A stretch of DNA of 22,900 nt from NCBI GenBank assembly GCA_014825775.1, contig MVAQ01000293.1, positions 1 to 22,900 of the forward strand, written 5' to 3'. The stretch's first letter is position 1, and every line of letters begins with the position of its first letter. A model generated the notes under the pieces. It was given only the letters and a program-made list of their open reading frames with translations, made no database searches and had not been told where the DNA came from. The position numbers and the translations under genes were made by a program. Below are positions 10,793 to 20,652 of this stretch, piece after piece. The stretch is from Krasilnikovozyma curviuscula. Its lineage: Eukaryota > Basidiomycota > Tremellomycetes > Cystofilobasidiales > Mrakiaceae.

Positions 10793-12394
10793 TCAGTTGG
10801 ACTTCATGCGAGCGATGGGGAGACCTATGAACAGGAAAGAGCATAGGTCAATACAAATTCAAACATTTCTCAAAAAAGAAAATTCCAACCTACGATACAA
10901 AGGAAGTGTCCAATACTTCTGCTTCACTCCCTTCCATACCTCTTCCTTCACTTCCTCGTCGAGCTCCAGGTCACTCCACTCAACTTCCAAGCCAACTTCT
11001 CCGAGATGCATTGTCGATAGTTCAGTATATGTGTGATGGAAGACTAGATTGGTCGCACCTGAGCCGACAAACGACAAAAGAGGATTGTGTTAGACTGATA
11101 ATGGAATGTAATTGCAGACCGCCGCCATTCATATACCTAAACCATGGAAGAAGCTGAAAACGGCGTCCGATCCAGAGAGAAGGTCGGGAAGATGTTCAAA
11201 GAACTCCTTGAGTTCTGAGGGGGCAGGAGGATGAGATTGACGTCTTGTTGAAGCGAAGAGACCCCGATGCTACTTACCGTCGTAGCCTTCACTGAAGGTA
11301 TCGAAGTAGATCAAATCAAATCCTCCTCCTTCCATGATCTCTTCTTTGTCAATGAAGTCTTGCCAGACCCCCTCCAACACTCTCAGCTCCGGTTTCTGTT
11401 CTGTTGTCCACCCAGATTCTTTCATGTGCGTAAGAACGGACGGCTGAAAGCATGGCCAGATAACACGTCAGTCATTCATCGAGGTACTACTCCAGCTGTT
11501 TTGATGAATCTTACGTGAGGTTCAATGACGGTGTGCAAAGAAGGTTTTAAGCTTGAAAACAAGGTGTCCACCTGAGCCGTGAACAAAAATGATCGGTGTC
11601 ATTTTTTTAAGACTTTCACTTAAAACGAGGAACTTTGATCATTCGAAAAGCTTACGATACCAAGGCCGAAGCCGACGTTCAGGATCCTGAGGCCATCCGT
11701 GCTACCAGTATTAGCTTTGGCTTCGACTAGCTTCTTGACCGTTTCCTCCATGATTCCTTCTTCCCATCTCATCATTACTCCATTACCATCTTCATCTACC
11801 ACTCGTTCTCTACCTTTGTCGTCTTTGAGGTAGGTGAGCTTCGATTTCAGGAATTCAGCAGTCGACCCTGCTGAGGTAGTGTCTTCGGCTTTGAGATGGA
11901 ATTGAGATGAAGAGCCACCCAAGTAGGAGAGTAGGAACTCTGATCTGAGACCATGAGAGGCGATGAGTTCGTAGCAGCTTGTGGAGTTGAGAGAAAGAGC
12001 TACATCTGCTGGTGAGTAACCTTGAACATCGACTGCGAACAAAATATCAAGGTGAGCCAGTCATTTTGTTGCTTTATGGAAGTGTCTATTAGGCATTTTA
12101 CCTGCATTCCAAAGACCTCCGTTTGATAGCAACACTGAGATCATTTCTTCGTCCTGTCTTTCAGCGGCGTAGTGACTTATTGCAACAAAGCAAACATATC
12201 AGTCAATACGACATCAGATGGTAGAGAGCACCGGTTTTCACTGACAGTGCTGTCCATCCAATCTCATCCTGGTACCAAGCTGGAGCTTCTTCTGACTTCA
12301 GCAGCCTCTTGACTTCGCCTGCATTTGAAAACATTGCAGCTCGAATGAGAGCCTGACCAGCTTCATTGAGCTCTCGCTCCTGCTTATCGTCCAT
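10793..12394 (-). CDS. RMT2: Rmt2-type protein-arginine N-methyltransferase
   Basis: Eight exons give 365 residues: 12394-12246, 12175-12102, 12032-11656, 11571-11515, 11443-11278, 11214-11137, 11058-10894, 10824-10793. Rmt2 enzymes methylate the delta (N5) nitrogen of arginine, with ribosomal protein L12 as the known yeast substrate. The N-terminal third (about 15-115) is ankyrin-like: ALIRAAMFSNAGEVKRLL, GWTALHYAAERQDEEMISVLL, then VQGYSPADVAL. The methyltransferase half has the SAM motif I ILNVGFGLGIVD (191-202), a ribose-binding acidic residue in VIEPHPSV (Glu217) and the family loop DLIYFDTFSEGYDE (262-275), followed by FSFFHGLGATN. It is somewhat shorter than the 412-residue yeast protein. 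Intron 1 ends in an AAG acceptor. The protein is probably cytosolic and nuclear, with no targeting signal seen. The start lies 167 bp from the divergent CUT8 start. Confidence 0.94.
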
Positions 12395-12561
12395 TATGAT
12401 AGCACCTTAGAGAATTCGAAGTGAGAAGCAAAATGTAAAATGGCTGAAAAATTCGTTGAGCGTTTGGAAAGCGGTAGACATCAGCGCAAGCTGAAGTTTT
12501 TGATTGCAATCCGTCGACATCCGAACGACAAACCTCGAATCTGGTTGTTTGCTTTGATGAA
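12395..12561. promoter_or_regulatory. Short bidirectional promoter, RMT2 / CUT8
   Basis: Only 167 bp separate the start codons of RMT2 (leftward) and CUT8 (rightward), so both promoters and both 5' leaders must fit here unless transcription starts inside the opposite gene. There is no clear TATA box. The perfect 8-bp palindrome ATTGCAAT lies at 12503-12510, roughly in the middle. Its role is unknown. Confidence 0.6.
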
Positions 12562-13884
12562 ATGATGGCGATTCCTTTCCCATCTCATCAGGAGGTGAGA
12601 CGACTGGGCTTCACCTTTGGTAACGTCAACAACCAGCAGCAGTCCAACATCATGGCTTCCCCTTCGTCCCCTTCAACCTCATCCTATCCCTCCCCGTACA
12701 TCATCCATACCTCAGCAGTAGCAGGATCACCCTCTTCATCAGCATCAGCTCTAAAGAGGAAGATTGCCCTTGGCAGGAAAAGGGGTGACTCTGACGATGA
12801 GGACGAAGACATGGACCACCAGCTCCACGGTGGAAACAGCAGTCCCGTCAGGCAGGTCAGGGGCCTCAAGAAGGTCAGGACGGAAGAAGGTGGGAATAAC
12901 AAGAAGCTGAACAACTCCAGCAACCACACCAGCAGTAGCAGTACTAGCAGCCAACCCCTCCTAGTCGTCGACAAGGCAAAAGAAGTTTCAACAGAAGACG
13001 ATGATGTGGACGTCGGTGTCTTGTTGGGTGAGTAACAACAGCGAAGATAGTCTCATCTATCTTAGCATAATGAAAGTATTCCGCTTATCTGTTTGTTTCT
13101 ACAGCTCTTCTTCCTCAAAGTTCACTGCTGCCGCTTCTGTCGTCCCTCGTCTCTCAACACCCCTCTCTGAAATCCGACATTATCAAGCTCATGCCTCCAC
13201 CGTCACTGCCAGCAGCACTTTCAGCACTCCAGGCAGCAGAGCTCAAAGTGAACAATGCAATCCCGTTTGGCTGGAATGGCGGAAGAGGCGCGGCGTCGAT
13301 TGGCTCAGAATACGTTGCGGGGAGAGTCAAGCAACCGGTTGAGGAACTCTGTCTTCTTGTCAGTCTCCCCCTGTTATGGAATCTAAACATGCTGTAATGT
13401 CTGCTGATAGATATCCTTTGTTCTTCAGATCCAATCCCAGATACCGTTCTTCACCTCAGCATCACAATCGCTACCCCCGTCCGAGACCTTTCAGTTCTTG
13501 TCGCATCTTACCAAAGCATTCCTCAACATTTCACACCTTCCACTGGCATCCCTATCATCGACATTAGACTCACTCTGGTCGAGAATCGCAAACTCGTACT
13601 TGGCTTGGCTTGCTGGTGTGTCGCGTCTAGTCAATCAGGAGGGCGGCATGATCTCAGCTGGCGTCGTGGAAGGATGGTGCCGAGATCTCGACAACTTTGC
13701 TGCGCTCCCTATTGTACAACAACAGCAGCAACAACCCACAACATCATTCAGTGTCTTTGGGAGCATGCCCATTCAGCAATTGCCCCTAGTCACCGCGATT
13801 GAGGAGCGGATAAGGCGAGAAATGGGAGTAGTGAGAGATCGCTGGGTTGGAGAGGTTGGCTGGTTGATAAACAGACGGCTCTGA
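12562..13884 (+). CDS. CUT8: Cut8/Sts1 nuclear proteasome tethering factor
   Basis: Three exons (12562-13027, 13105-13358, 13429-13884) give 391 residues. Fission yeast Cut8 and budding yeast Sts1 hold the 26S proteasome in or at the nucleus and are themselves short-lived. Residues 1-140 are disordered and Ser/Asn-rich, with a basic cluster (LKRKIALGRKR, about 64-74) next to an acidic run (DSDDEDEDMD), fitting a nuclear import signal and a lysine-bearing proteasome-binding segment. The folded domain starts near residue 150 with LLALLPQSSLLPLLSSLVSQHPSL, LMPPPSLPAALSAL and IPFGWNG, matching the Cut8 order of helices and the FPYG-like turn. A six-helix-type C-terminal part follows (SETFQFLSHLTKAFLNISHLP; SRIANSYLAWLAGV). 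A six-glutamine run lies in the C-terminal third. The start could instead be the ATG at 12652, which has a better context. The 12562 start was kept because it includes a short motif (RRLGFTFG) that looks structured rather than random. Confidence 0.88.
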
Positions 13885-14449
13885 AAATATTGCTGGTAAG
13901 CTCTCTCTCTCTTTCTCTCTCTCTCTCTCACTCTGTATGTGTGTTTATTTGGATTTTTTATGACTGTAACTGACCTCCGAAACTATAACAAATCCCTTCG
14001 GTGGTTTCGCGACCCAGATGTTTTTGCCCTCATCCCTCTCGACAACTTTTGCTCCATTCTTCCTTCTCCACAGTTTCATTTTGCTTTCTAGGTTAATACG
14101 CATCACATACCCTTGTACATACAATCATGCATTCCTCTAATTTCTTTCTATGTACGGCGTCGCATTCTGTTTCGACTGTTTACTCATCTTTCCTCGCAGA
14201 TAGAACGCTCTTTGAACTACTAGGTACAACCTTTCTCCAACTCTTGTTTCTCAAGTAACTGTTTATATGTCACGTCATTCTCAATCCAATGTAATTGTGC
14301 TTGTAACGATCGCTGGAGCAGTCAAATCGAGTAAAGTTTTGCACATAACAAGCCTCAAGATGTACTTCTAAAATTTAATGTCGAGTAACCTGGTTTCTTC
14401 ATACAACAGCAACCTATCCGTCTCTTACATTAAGGTACAGCGGCAAGTG
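13885..14449. other. Convergent intergenic region (CUT8 and APS3 3' UTRs)
   Basis: These 565 bp separate two convergent stop codons. They contain a CT microsatellite just after the CUT8 stop and a possible 3' UTR intron at 13896-14017, and the rest is T-rich sequence suited to transcription termination and polyadenylation on the + strand. No ORF of interest or RNA gene was recognised. Confidence 0.5.
13901..13934. repeat. CT dinucleotide microsatellite
   Basis: About 34 bases of nearly pure CT repeat with one CTTT and one CACT interruption, starting 17 bases after the CUT8 stop codon and directly after a GTAAG donor-like site. Such tracts vary in length between strains. On the + strand it would lie in the 3' UTR, or inside an intron of the UTR. 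Confidence 0.9.
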
Positions 14450-15472
14450 TTACCTTCCTCCTCTCGACCCAATCCACTTCCTCGCGCCTCCTCCAACACT
14501 TTCTAAAGCTGCACCTAGCCTTCGGCTGTTTCCGATACTTGATGGATCAATTGAGAACTTCCCGTTTGGTTGCAGTATCGAGCCTGCTGTGGCAGAAAGT
14601 TTCCGCTGCGCTGAAGTCTGGCCGACTGGAAGGAGGTCAGCTACGGCATGCAACGCCGTGGAGGAAGCTTCGGCCAAAACAAGAAGCCTCTTATATATTA
14701 AGTAAAATGAACGTACCATTCACAGCTATAGTATTAATGTTTGTTTCCAGAACGAGTCCACCTTGAACAATCTCCGACAAGGTGTAGTGGACCTGATCGA
14801 AATGAAAGATGAGGTCGAGCTCACAAACGTTCTCAAACGACCTATCCAGAGCCTCTACAAAGACCTGGTAACACCCAGGAGAAAGAGGAAGTCCTGATCA
14901 GAAACGGAACGATGGTGGAGAGAGAGTCGGCGACGCCTACTTGTATCAAATCTAGGATACCTAGCTCAGACTCGGCCTCATCCACGACAAAAACAAAGAA
15001 CAGAGTTGCAAACTGTCTGAAAAAGTAAAGTAGAAGTGACAAGGAGCACCAATAGGAGGAGGACACAGAGGAAGGAATGGCAGAGCATGCAGCACAAGCA
15101 AGCGAGTGTCAGCCTCTGAGCATCAACCACAGAAGTGAATCATATGAACGGCACTCTTCTCACCTGTAAATCACTCTAACCCCCTGATTCTCACCACTCT
15201 GCTGATTCCACCCAAAGACCTTTTCAAGGCCCGGAGCATCGAGAAAGTTGCAGCAACCTGGAGGGCGACCGTCGACGAGGGCGAAGATGGACGCCAGGAG
15301 GGCTGTACGAGATGTCGAGAGGGGTAAAGGAGTGTAGAACTTGTGCAGTCGAGGTTTACCTGGGGCGAGGGAGATGGAAAGGACGTCGGTGAGTGACGTT
15401 TGTCGGACTGCAGAGAAGGAGAGGAGATCCCTCACCTTGGTTGTTGAAGATCAGCACAGCATGAACTGCCAT
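14450..15472 (-). CDS. APS3: AP-3 adaptor complex sigma (small) subunit
   Basis: Five exons (15472-15436, 15359-15164, 15016-14941, 14864-14717, 14667-14450) give 224 residues. AP-3 carries cargo from the Golgi or endosome to the vacuole, and the sigma chain is its small longin-fold subunit. The start MAVHAVLIFNNQGKPRLHKFYTPL is the classical sigma beta-strand opening. Then come VIYRQFATLFFVFVVDEAESELGILDLIQ and VFVEALDRSFENVCELDLIFHFDQVHYTLSEIVQGG. The diagnostic FENVCELDLIF and FHFDQVHY, with ESELGILDLIQ, point to sigma-3 rather than sigma-1 or sigma-2. The core ends near residue 150. A Ser/Gly/Arg-rich tail of about 70 residues follows, longer than in animal or yeast AP-3 sigma (around 190 in all) and ending WIGSRGGR. 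The last junction uses an AAG acceptor at 14668, the only choice that leaves a long open tail, so the tail is less certain than the core. Confidence 0.92.
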
Positions 15473-15985
15473 CTCATCGACTTCAAATTCTAACACTCGC
15501 ACAATACACTATGCGCTGAACGAAATTTTGCTTTGAGTGATAGACGGAAACGCCCTGCGGACGAGACCACTGGCACAGGCGTCCACATGAAAGGCGACGA
15601 TAAAAACGTGCAAAGTTTGGATACAGATCGGTAATGTATTCGAACGTAGAGAAACAGAAGTAGAGACAGAAAAAGGGCGTGATCTCATGGAGTGAAAAGA
15701 AAGAGAAAATCAGAACGAGGCCGGTCGCATTCAAGAAGGGGGTATACGATAGTCCACCTGAGGGCAGACCTATGAAAGAAATGAAACGAAACGAAACAGA
15801 AGAATGTTCAAGAAAAGTAACCGAAGAAGAAAAACGCCGGTAGAACCAAGAAAAAGAAAAGCAAAGGTATGTCGTCACTCGAAAGAAACAAGATGCGAAA
15901 GCCAAGCTAGAACGGCAATTTCAATGTCCATCATCCGCTTTCCTCCAGAAACAGCAAGATGGGTATTGAAGAGTTACAACCTCAT
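15473..15985 (-). promoter_or_regulatory. APS3 upstream region and 3' flank of the GPI protein gene
   Basis: These 513 bp lie between two minus-strand genes. The + strand is very purine-rich (AAAGAAA and GAAAC runs at about 15650-15860), so the coding strand of APS3 sees long pyrimidine tracts upstream of its leader. A 140-codon open frame here on the minus strand (15905-15483) is Phe/Ser-rich and follows from that composition, so it is not called as a gene. The left end should hold the APS3 leader and the right end the 3' UTR of the GPI protein. Confidence 0.45.
15783..15797. repeat. Three tandem GAAAC units
   Basis: Three perfect head-to-tail copies of GAAAC (GTTTC on the minus strand) lie about 310 bases upstream of the APS3 start, in a purine-rich tract. 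This may be simple-sequence noise or a repeated factor site; the sequence does not decide. Confidence 0.6.
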
Positions 15986-17292
15986 TTATTGAAGCAACGC
16001 GATTGCTCCAGCAACCAAGGCAACGAGGACCAAGCCGGTGTTGGCGACGAAGGTAGAAGCAGCACCAGAAGCAACGGAGTTGTTGATTGAATTGGTGTTG
16101 GTAGCCGTTTGGTTGACAGCGTAGTCAGCGATTGCGGTAGTAAAGGCGCTTGGGAAGAGAACAGGCAAGGAGAGCGGAAAGTCAGCCTAGGGTCCGCAGG
16201 GGCAATATATTCATCCAAAACTCACCTTCCGCAAGTTGACTCAGCAGCTTTCCAGAGCGCCTCCTGGGCACCCAAGATGGGCGAATTGGACAGGCCGTTG
16301 GCGTAAGGTACGGCGGCTTCCCATGCGGCGTACGACTTGAACATGGCGGTCGAGCATGAGCCACAGAGGGCAGCCTCGGCTGTGGTGGTTTGAAGGAAGA
16401 GATACGGCAAACCAGACGACTGCCAGGTGGAGGAAGCTGGTACCGTGACATTGGAGGACGAGGTGGTCAAGGTCGTGTTGGTGACTGACGTCGTCGTGCC
16501 AGACGACAAGGAGGTGACGCAGAAGGAGGAGGTGGTTGCGTTCTTGAGGCAGATGACTTCCTTCATGGGCTGCATAACATAGAGGAGGTCATACAGGTTC
16601 TGGGTCGACGCGCTAACGGTAGTGCCGACGAGCTCGGCAGAGCAAGCTGTGTAGAAGCTTGTAAGTTTAGCTCGGATGGCAGAGTCGGTGCATCCTGCAG
16701 TGGAGGAGGAGCACAAGCTGGTCAATGATGTGGTGAGGGCCGTGGTCGAGGTGGAAGAAGCGGCGGCTTTCACGAGGGTGACGAGTGGGGTCAAGCAGGT
16801 TGAAAGGGTTGCGTCGGTATTCAGTGAGTTGAGGAAGGTGGAGCAAGACGTGGTGATGTTGGAAGGTATCAGGGGAGTTTGCTGGTGAAAAAATACTTGT
16901 CAGTAGGCGTCTTTGAGAACATCATGGGAGCTAGAGTGACGGCAAGAAGAAACACAGGGGGAAACAAGTTGTGACAAAACACAATGACCGCAACCAAAAA
17001 GCACCAGACCCTGTCTTCTTTAAGGTGTTTCTCATCACTACGTTAGATACAAGCAGCAGACGGAACCTGTACCCTCTGCATTCGATATTGAAGCACGCCT
17101 TTGGGGTGGTCCCTTTACCTTTCATCCAACGTGATTCCCAACCAGGACATGCGTGCACCCTCTTGATCTTTGCTCTCATTCCTTCTTCCCCTCCTCCCAA
17201 TCATAAAAGAAAGCAAGTATACTCACAGCGACTGCTGACACCAAGGATGCTCCTACGAGGAGAGGTACAGTTGTGAGGGCCAAGAACTTCAT
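15986..17292 (-). CDS. Secreted cysteine-rich GPI-anchored glycoprotein
   Basis: Three exons (17292-17227, 16881-16226, 16148-15986) give 294 residues. Residues 1-22 (MKFLALTTVPLLVGASLVSAVA) are a clean signal peptide. The mature part is Thr/Ser-rich, with ten cysteines (an even number, fitting five disulfides) including CGSC, and several N-glycosylation sequons (NIT, NAT, NTT, NVT, NQT, NNS). Its C-terminus is Ser/Ala/Gly-rich, then hydrophobic with no charge (NTGLVLVALVAGAIALLQ), the typical signal for cleavage and GPI attachment. The arrangement STFLNSLN...CLTPL...LCSSSTAGC...FYTACSAEL...YDLLYVMQPMKEVIC resembles a fungal family annotated as DUF7729 in wall or surface proteins; that family name is from memory. 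It is probably at the plasma membrane or cell wall, function unknown. Intron 1 (16882-17225, 344 nt) is by far the longest in the window and falls exactly after the signal peptide codons. Intron 2 ends in AAG. Confidence 0.88.
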
Positions 17293-17823
17293 TGCTTAAA
17301 AAACGACTGCGCGCGTTTGAGTGGTTGAGTTGGGCTCGCTGACTGGAAAGGAGGGTGGTGCTGAAAGGAGCGACTACGAGGGAAAGAGCACTATATGGGT
17401 GCTTCTCCTACTCTGTTTACGTGGGATTTACTTCAGTTGGTGGTTAGGGGGAGACGTGGTGGCTCGATCGGGCGACAAACACACCAGCCAGCGATGAGAA
17501 GTTTTGCGTCTGGGGGCACTGATACTCCCTTCTTGCGCCCTCGCTGGGTCGAACCGCCCATCCTTCACCCAGTTGGATGCCATTCGAGGTGGATATCCTG
17601 TCCAAATAAAGAAACGATCTTCTCCTATCAAGTATAGGTACCCAGCATCACCAAGGCGTCTCTATTTGCCTTTGTCCTCCGTCTGTGCACGACGAGGTGG
17701 ACGTGAATATTTCAGCTCTTCTTTCCTCGCCTGTTTGCCCTGTCCTCAAATCAAAACAAAGCGACAGGGGAGCAACAAAATAATATCCATCTCAACACGA
17801 TTATCTCACTTCATCACCAAGCA
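17293..17823. promoter_or_regulatory. Bidirectional promoter region, GPI protein / gene 9
   Basis: These 531 bp separate two divergent start codons. The right side (about 17660-17820) is pyrimidine- and A-rich and likely holds the leader of gene 9. A TATA-like ACTATATGGG lies at about 17390-17399, reading as CCCATATAGT towards the GPI gene about 100 bases upstream of its ATG, a plausible distance. No other element can be supported. Confidence 0.45.
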
Positions 17824-20082
17824 ATGGCCAAGAACCAACAGCATTCACCTCAGGTGTCGACGGGTAAAACACTATCCACCCCCTGCAATACTCGCTCACT
17901 CTACTGAAGAACTGACCTTTTTCATTTTCTCTTCGTTTCTTCTTTCTCTAGATGCTTCATCTCACCCCCTGAAACGCAAAAGGGACCCCGGCGATGTTTC
18001 TCCAACGTCGTCCAAGCCAGTAGCAAAGAAGCTCGCCTTGACAAACGGATCCTCTCACCCAGTCGACAACCACAGCAACGGTAATGCAATCATCAGTGAA
18101 AACGATAGAAACAACATTAGCACTCTGTTGAAAAAGTATGTTTCTCTCTATGTGTTGGCTCCTGGCTTCGATTCTTGAGGCTGAACTCTCTCCCCATGTC
18201 CTCTTCTTTTTTGCGCCTTATTTCGCGACTTATTGCAGTATGGATCCAACATCCACGATCATATCAAAAGTTTTTGAATCAACCGACGGCGTCACACCTT
18301 CCCACCCTCCCATATCCGACTTGTTGCAGGACTTGAAAACACCTCTCTCTTACTCAATACTTCTGGTTAGCATTGTTTTTCTCCACCTCATCGCTTTATA
18401 CTTATCTAAGTTAACTCTGCTTGTATCTACAGACTGCTTTAGCGGCAATCAATACTTCATTAGGTTCGAACTCCATTCCAGCGCGCGTCTCATCACACGA
18501 CCTCGTCGCGACCAAGGCTCTCCGCAAAGAAGTCCTATGGGTCCAGTCAGCCATCACTTTGGTAGAGGGCCTGCGAGATACATCAAACTCAAAGGGGTAT
18601 CAGGGAAAACTTGATGTTGTCAATAAGGAGGAGGGCGAGCCTGCGTACGCGCTGTTCCAGAAGATCCCGTCCGTCACGGGTACAAAGATATGGTTCACGA
18701 ACCCTGTTGAAGGCTTAACGAAGGAAGATGTCAAGTCTATGAGTACAGGTGAGTTTTGTTGGCAGTTTATTCCTGCAACTTTCTGACGATCTGTTCCTTA
18801 CCAAAATGTCTCTCATTCACAGGATACGCCTCATTCATGCAAGTTCACCAACCCACCTCTGCTTCCCAGGATGTGCAGGCACCACCCCAACCAACACTCG
18901 GTACACTCCTCGCGAGCCGAAAAGGTAAAATGAGCCACACCCCGTATTTGTACGGGCCAAAAGTGAAAGAAATACCTGGTATGTGTCGTACTTTTCTTCA
19001 CCATCGTTTTGTGTGAACATCTCAGTGCAGTTCTGACGCTATCATCGGTTTCTTTCGGTTTCTTTCGTTTTCAACAGTGAGGACCATCTACGACCCCTTT
19101 GGGTCGTTCGGACCAGCCTACGACTCGACGAACGCAACCATGTCGTACACACGCTCGTACAAGCAGTCCATTTCCGACCGTCTCGGTGAAGCCTTCGCAT
19201 CTTCGTCGTCGAGCACACTTGCACCCCCGCTGTCATCGACGGAGACTTCGCGTGTTGTCGTTGACCCAACGCTGCTCGAGATCGGAAGTGGTACGGACCA
19301 GACCCTGGATGAGCATTTGAAGAAGAATTGGAAACTCGTAGAGACGATGAGGCAGATGCAGGAGGAAAGATTGCTGAAGGGTATCAAAGAGCCGGATGAG
19401 GTTGAATCTGAACTCGGTAAGCAAAGTCCTCCTTCACAAATTAGAGAAACTTTATTGGTTTGAGAGATGCTTCTTTCTCTTATCGCTCTTTTACTTTGTA
19501 TTGACGCAGTATTTCGCTTTGATCTCTCTAGCCGCTACCTTAGAAGCATCTCTTCACAGCATCGCCTCTCGCCGCCCATATCTTCCACCGTCCGATTCTA
19601 CATCTTCCCCCGTTACCCTTGTCCCATCCACCATCTCCAGCGATGGTGGTGCAACTGCTCTGTACTCGTCCCTCGCGGCACCCCGCTTGGGCTGGCGAGG
19701 TAACCTCGACCCGACTCGACCTTACGCCGTCAAAGACAACTCAACCCTGCGCATATTTCCGATGCTTCCCACTGCAGCAGCAGCTGCCGTTGCTCGACCG
19801 GGCCTGCAGTCGACGCCGTCCAACGGCTCGGCAGTGGGCTTGCCTGCACCAGCTGCAACGGCTGTTCCAAACACTCAGTCGCGCTTTCAGGTGCCCGTGA
19901 TGAATCGCCAAGGGTCTGGGTCGATGCCTGGTACACCCGTGCCTGGAGCAGGTGGTATTCCTCAAGGTACGTGACTTTCGGTGTGATTTCTACATCGCTT
20001 TGGTGCGGCGCAATTGAAGGCTGAATTCGCATCCCTTGCTTGTTTCTGTGAATTTTCAGGTGTTATGGGCTGGAAACGATAG
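17824..20082 (+). CDS. Uncharacterised protein with basic nuclear-type N-terminus
   Basis: Eight exons (17824-17863, 17952-18135, 18239-18365, 18433-18748, 18823-18978, 19078-19416, 19532-19966, 20060-20082) give 539 residues. I do not recognise the family with confidence. The N-terminus has a basic cluster (LKRKRDPGDV, then KPVAKKLAL) typical of a bipartite nuclear signal. Residues of about 75-200 look globular and helical (DLLQDLKTPLSYSILLTALAAIN; HDLVATKALRKEVLWVQSAITLVEGL). Next comes a segment with KIWFTNPVEGLTKEDVKSMSTGY and PTLGTLLASRKGKM, then RTIYDPFGSFGPAYDSTNATMSY, motifs that look conserved rather than random. After a charged helix (HLKKNWKLVETMRQMQEERLLKG) the C-terminal third is Ala/Pro/Ser-rich and disordered, ending GVMGWKR. 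A subunit of a chromatin complex, for instance one resembling Rsc58, is a weak guess. The second start junction (donor at 17864) was chosen because the nearer GTGTCG donor gives a stop. Confidence 0.78.
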
Positions 20083-20652
20083 ATTAAAGACTGATCTTGA
20101 GGCTGAAATCATCATGAGGGCACTTGGGAGAGAGTTGCCCCTTGTCCCAATGCAGCAGCCTCCGCCTGTCGTTCTGTTTGGATGAGGGTCAACACCAAAG
20201 GGAAGACTCCTCGTCCTTGATTATTGGATAGATGCATGTAATCTTGCTGTTGTCAATAGTATGTGGGAGACATGGTTCGTGTCGTGACTTGACCGCGCGC
20301 CCTTTGACCGCAATGCTCCGCGAGTAAAACCGAGGCGCATCTCGATATCTTATCCACCTTTTTCAAAAGACAACGAAGATAAGGGGTCGTACAAGTATTT
20401 ACTCATTCTTTTTAATTTTTTGTTTTGCTTTTGGAGGGATTTGATTGGACGGTACAGGTGAAACACGCTGGCTAGCAGGCCTCGCCTCAGCGACACCCCA
20501 ATTTTTATTTTTTCGTTGAGTTCAACGCGAGTGCGAGGCTGACATTCCAACCGCATCTTGCTGGACCCTCCGTTCCCAGCTTCTCCCCTGCCCTTCCTTT
20601 CCCCTTCCCCTCTCTGGTTTGTCTTGAACAGGTTTCAAGTTCACAAGAAGAA
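20083..20652 (+). promoter_or_regulatory. Promoter and leader of the desaturase gene
   Basis: These 570 bp lie between the gene 9 stop and the desaturase start. T-rich tracts at about 20405-20435 and 20500-20515 are followed by a strong pyrimidine block (about 20568-20625) directly upstream of the ATG, as in highly expressed fungal genes. A GATA-type site in inverse form (CTTATC) lies at about 20349. No sterol-response-like site could be supported. The left part should be the 3' UTR of gene 9. Confidence 0.45.

Noticed and set aside
13736..13760. CAA/CAG-rich glutamine run in CUT8 as a candidate expandable repeat
   Set aside because: Only six glutamines with mixed codons, so it is not a pure repeat and is unremarkable in fungal nuclear proteins.
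15483..15905. 140-codon Phe/Ser-rich open frame, minus strand, with hydrophobic runs
   Set aside because: It comes from the long pyrimidine tract upstream of APS3; there is no family resemblance, and it overlaps the expected promoter and leader.
19046..19066. Tandem copy of CGGTTTCTTT before an exon of gene 9
   Set aside because: It is explained as the polypyrimidine tract of the intron ending at 19077; two copies of a simple pyrimidine unit are not notable.
20491..20501. ACACCCCAA resembling a sterol regulatory element upstream of the desaturase
   Set aside because: It has three mismatches to ATCACCCCAC over ten bases, which is expected by chance in 570 bp.
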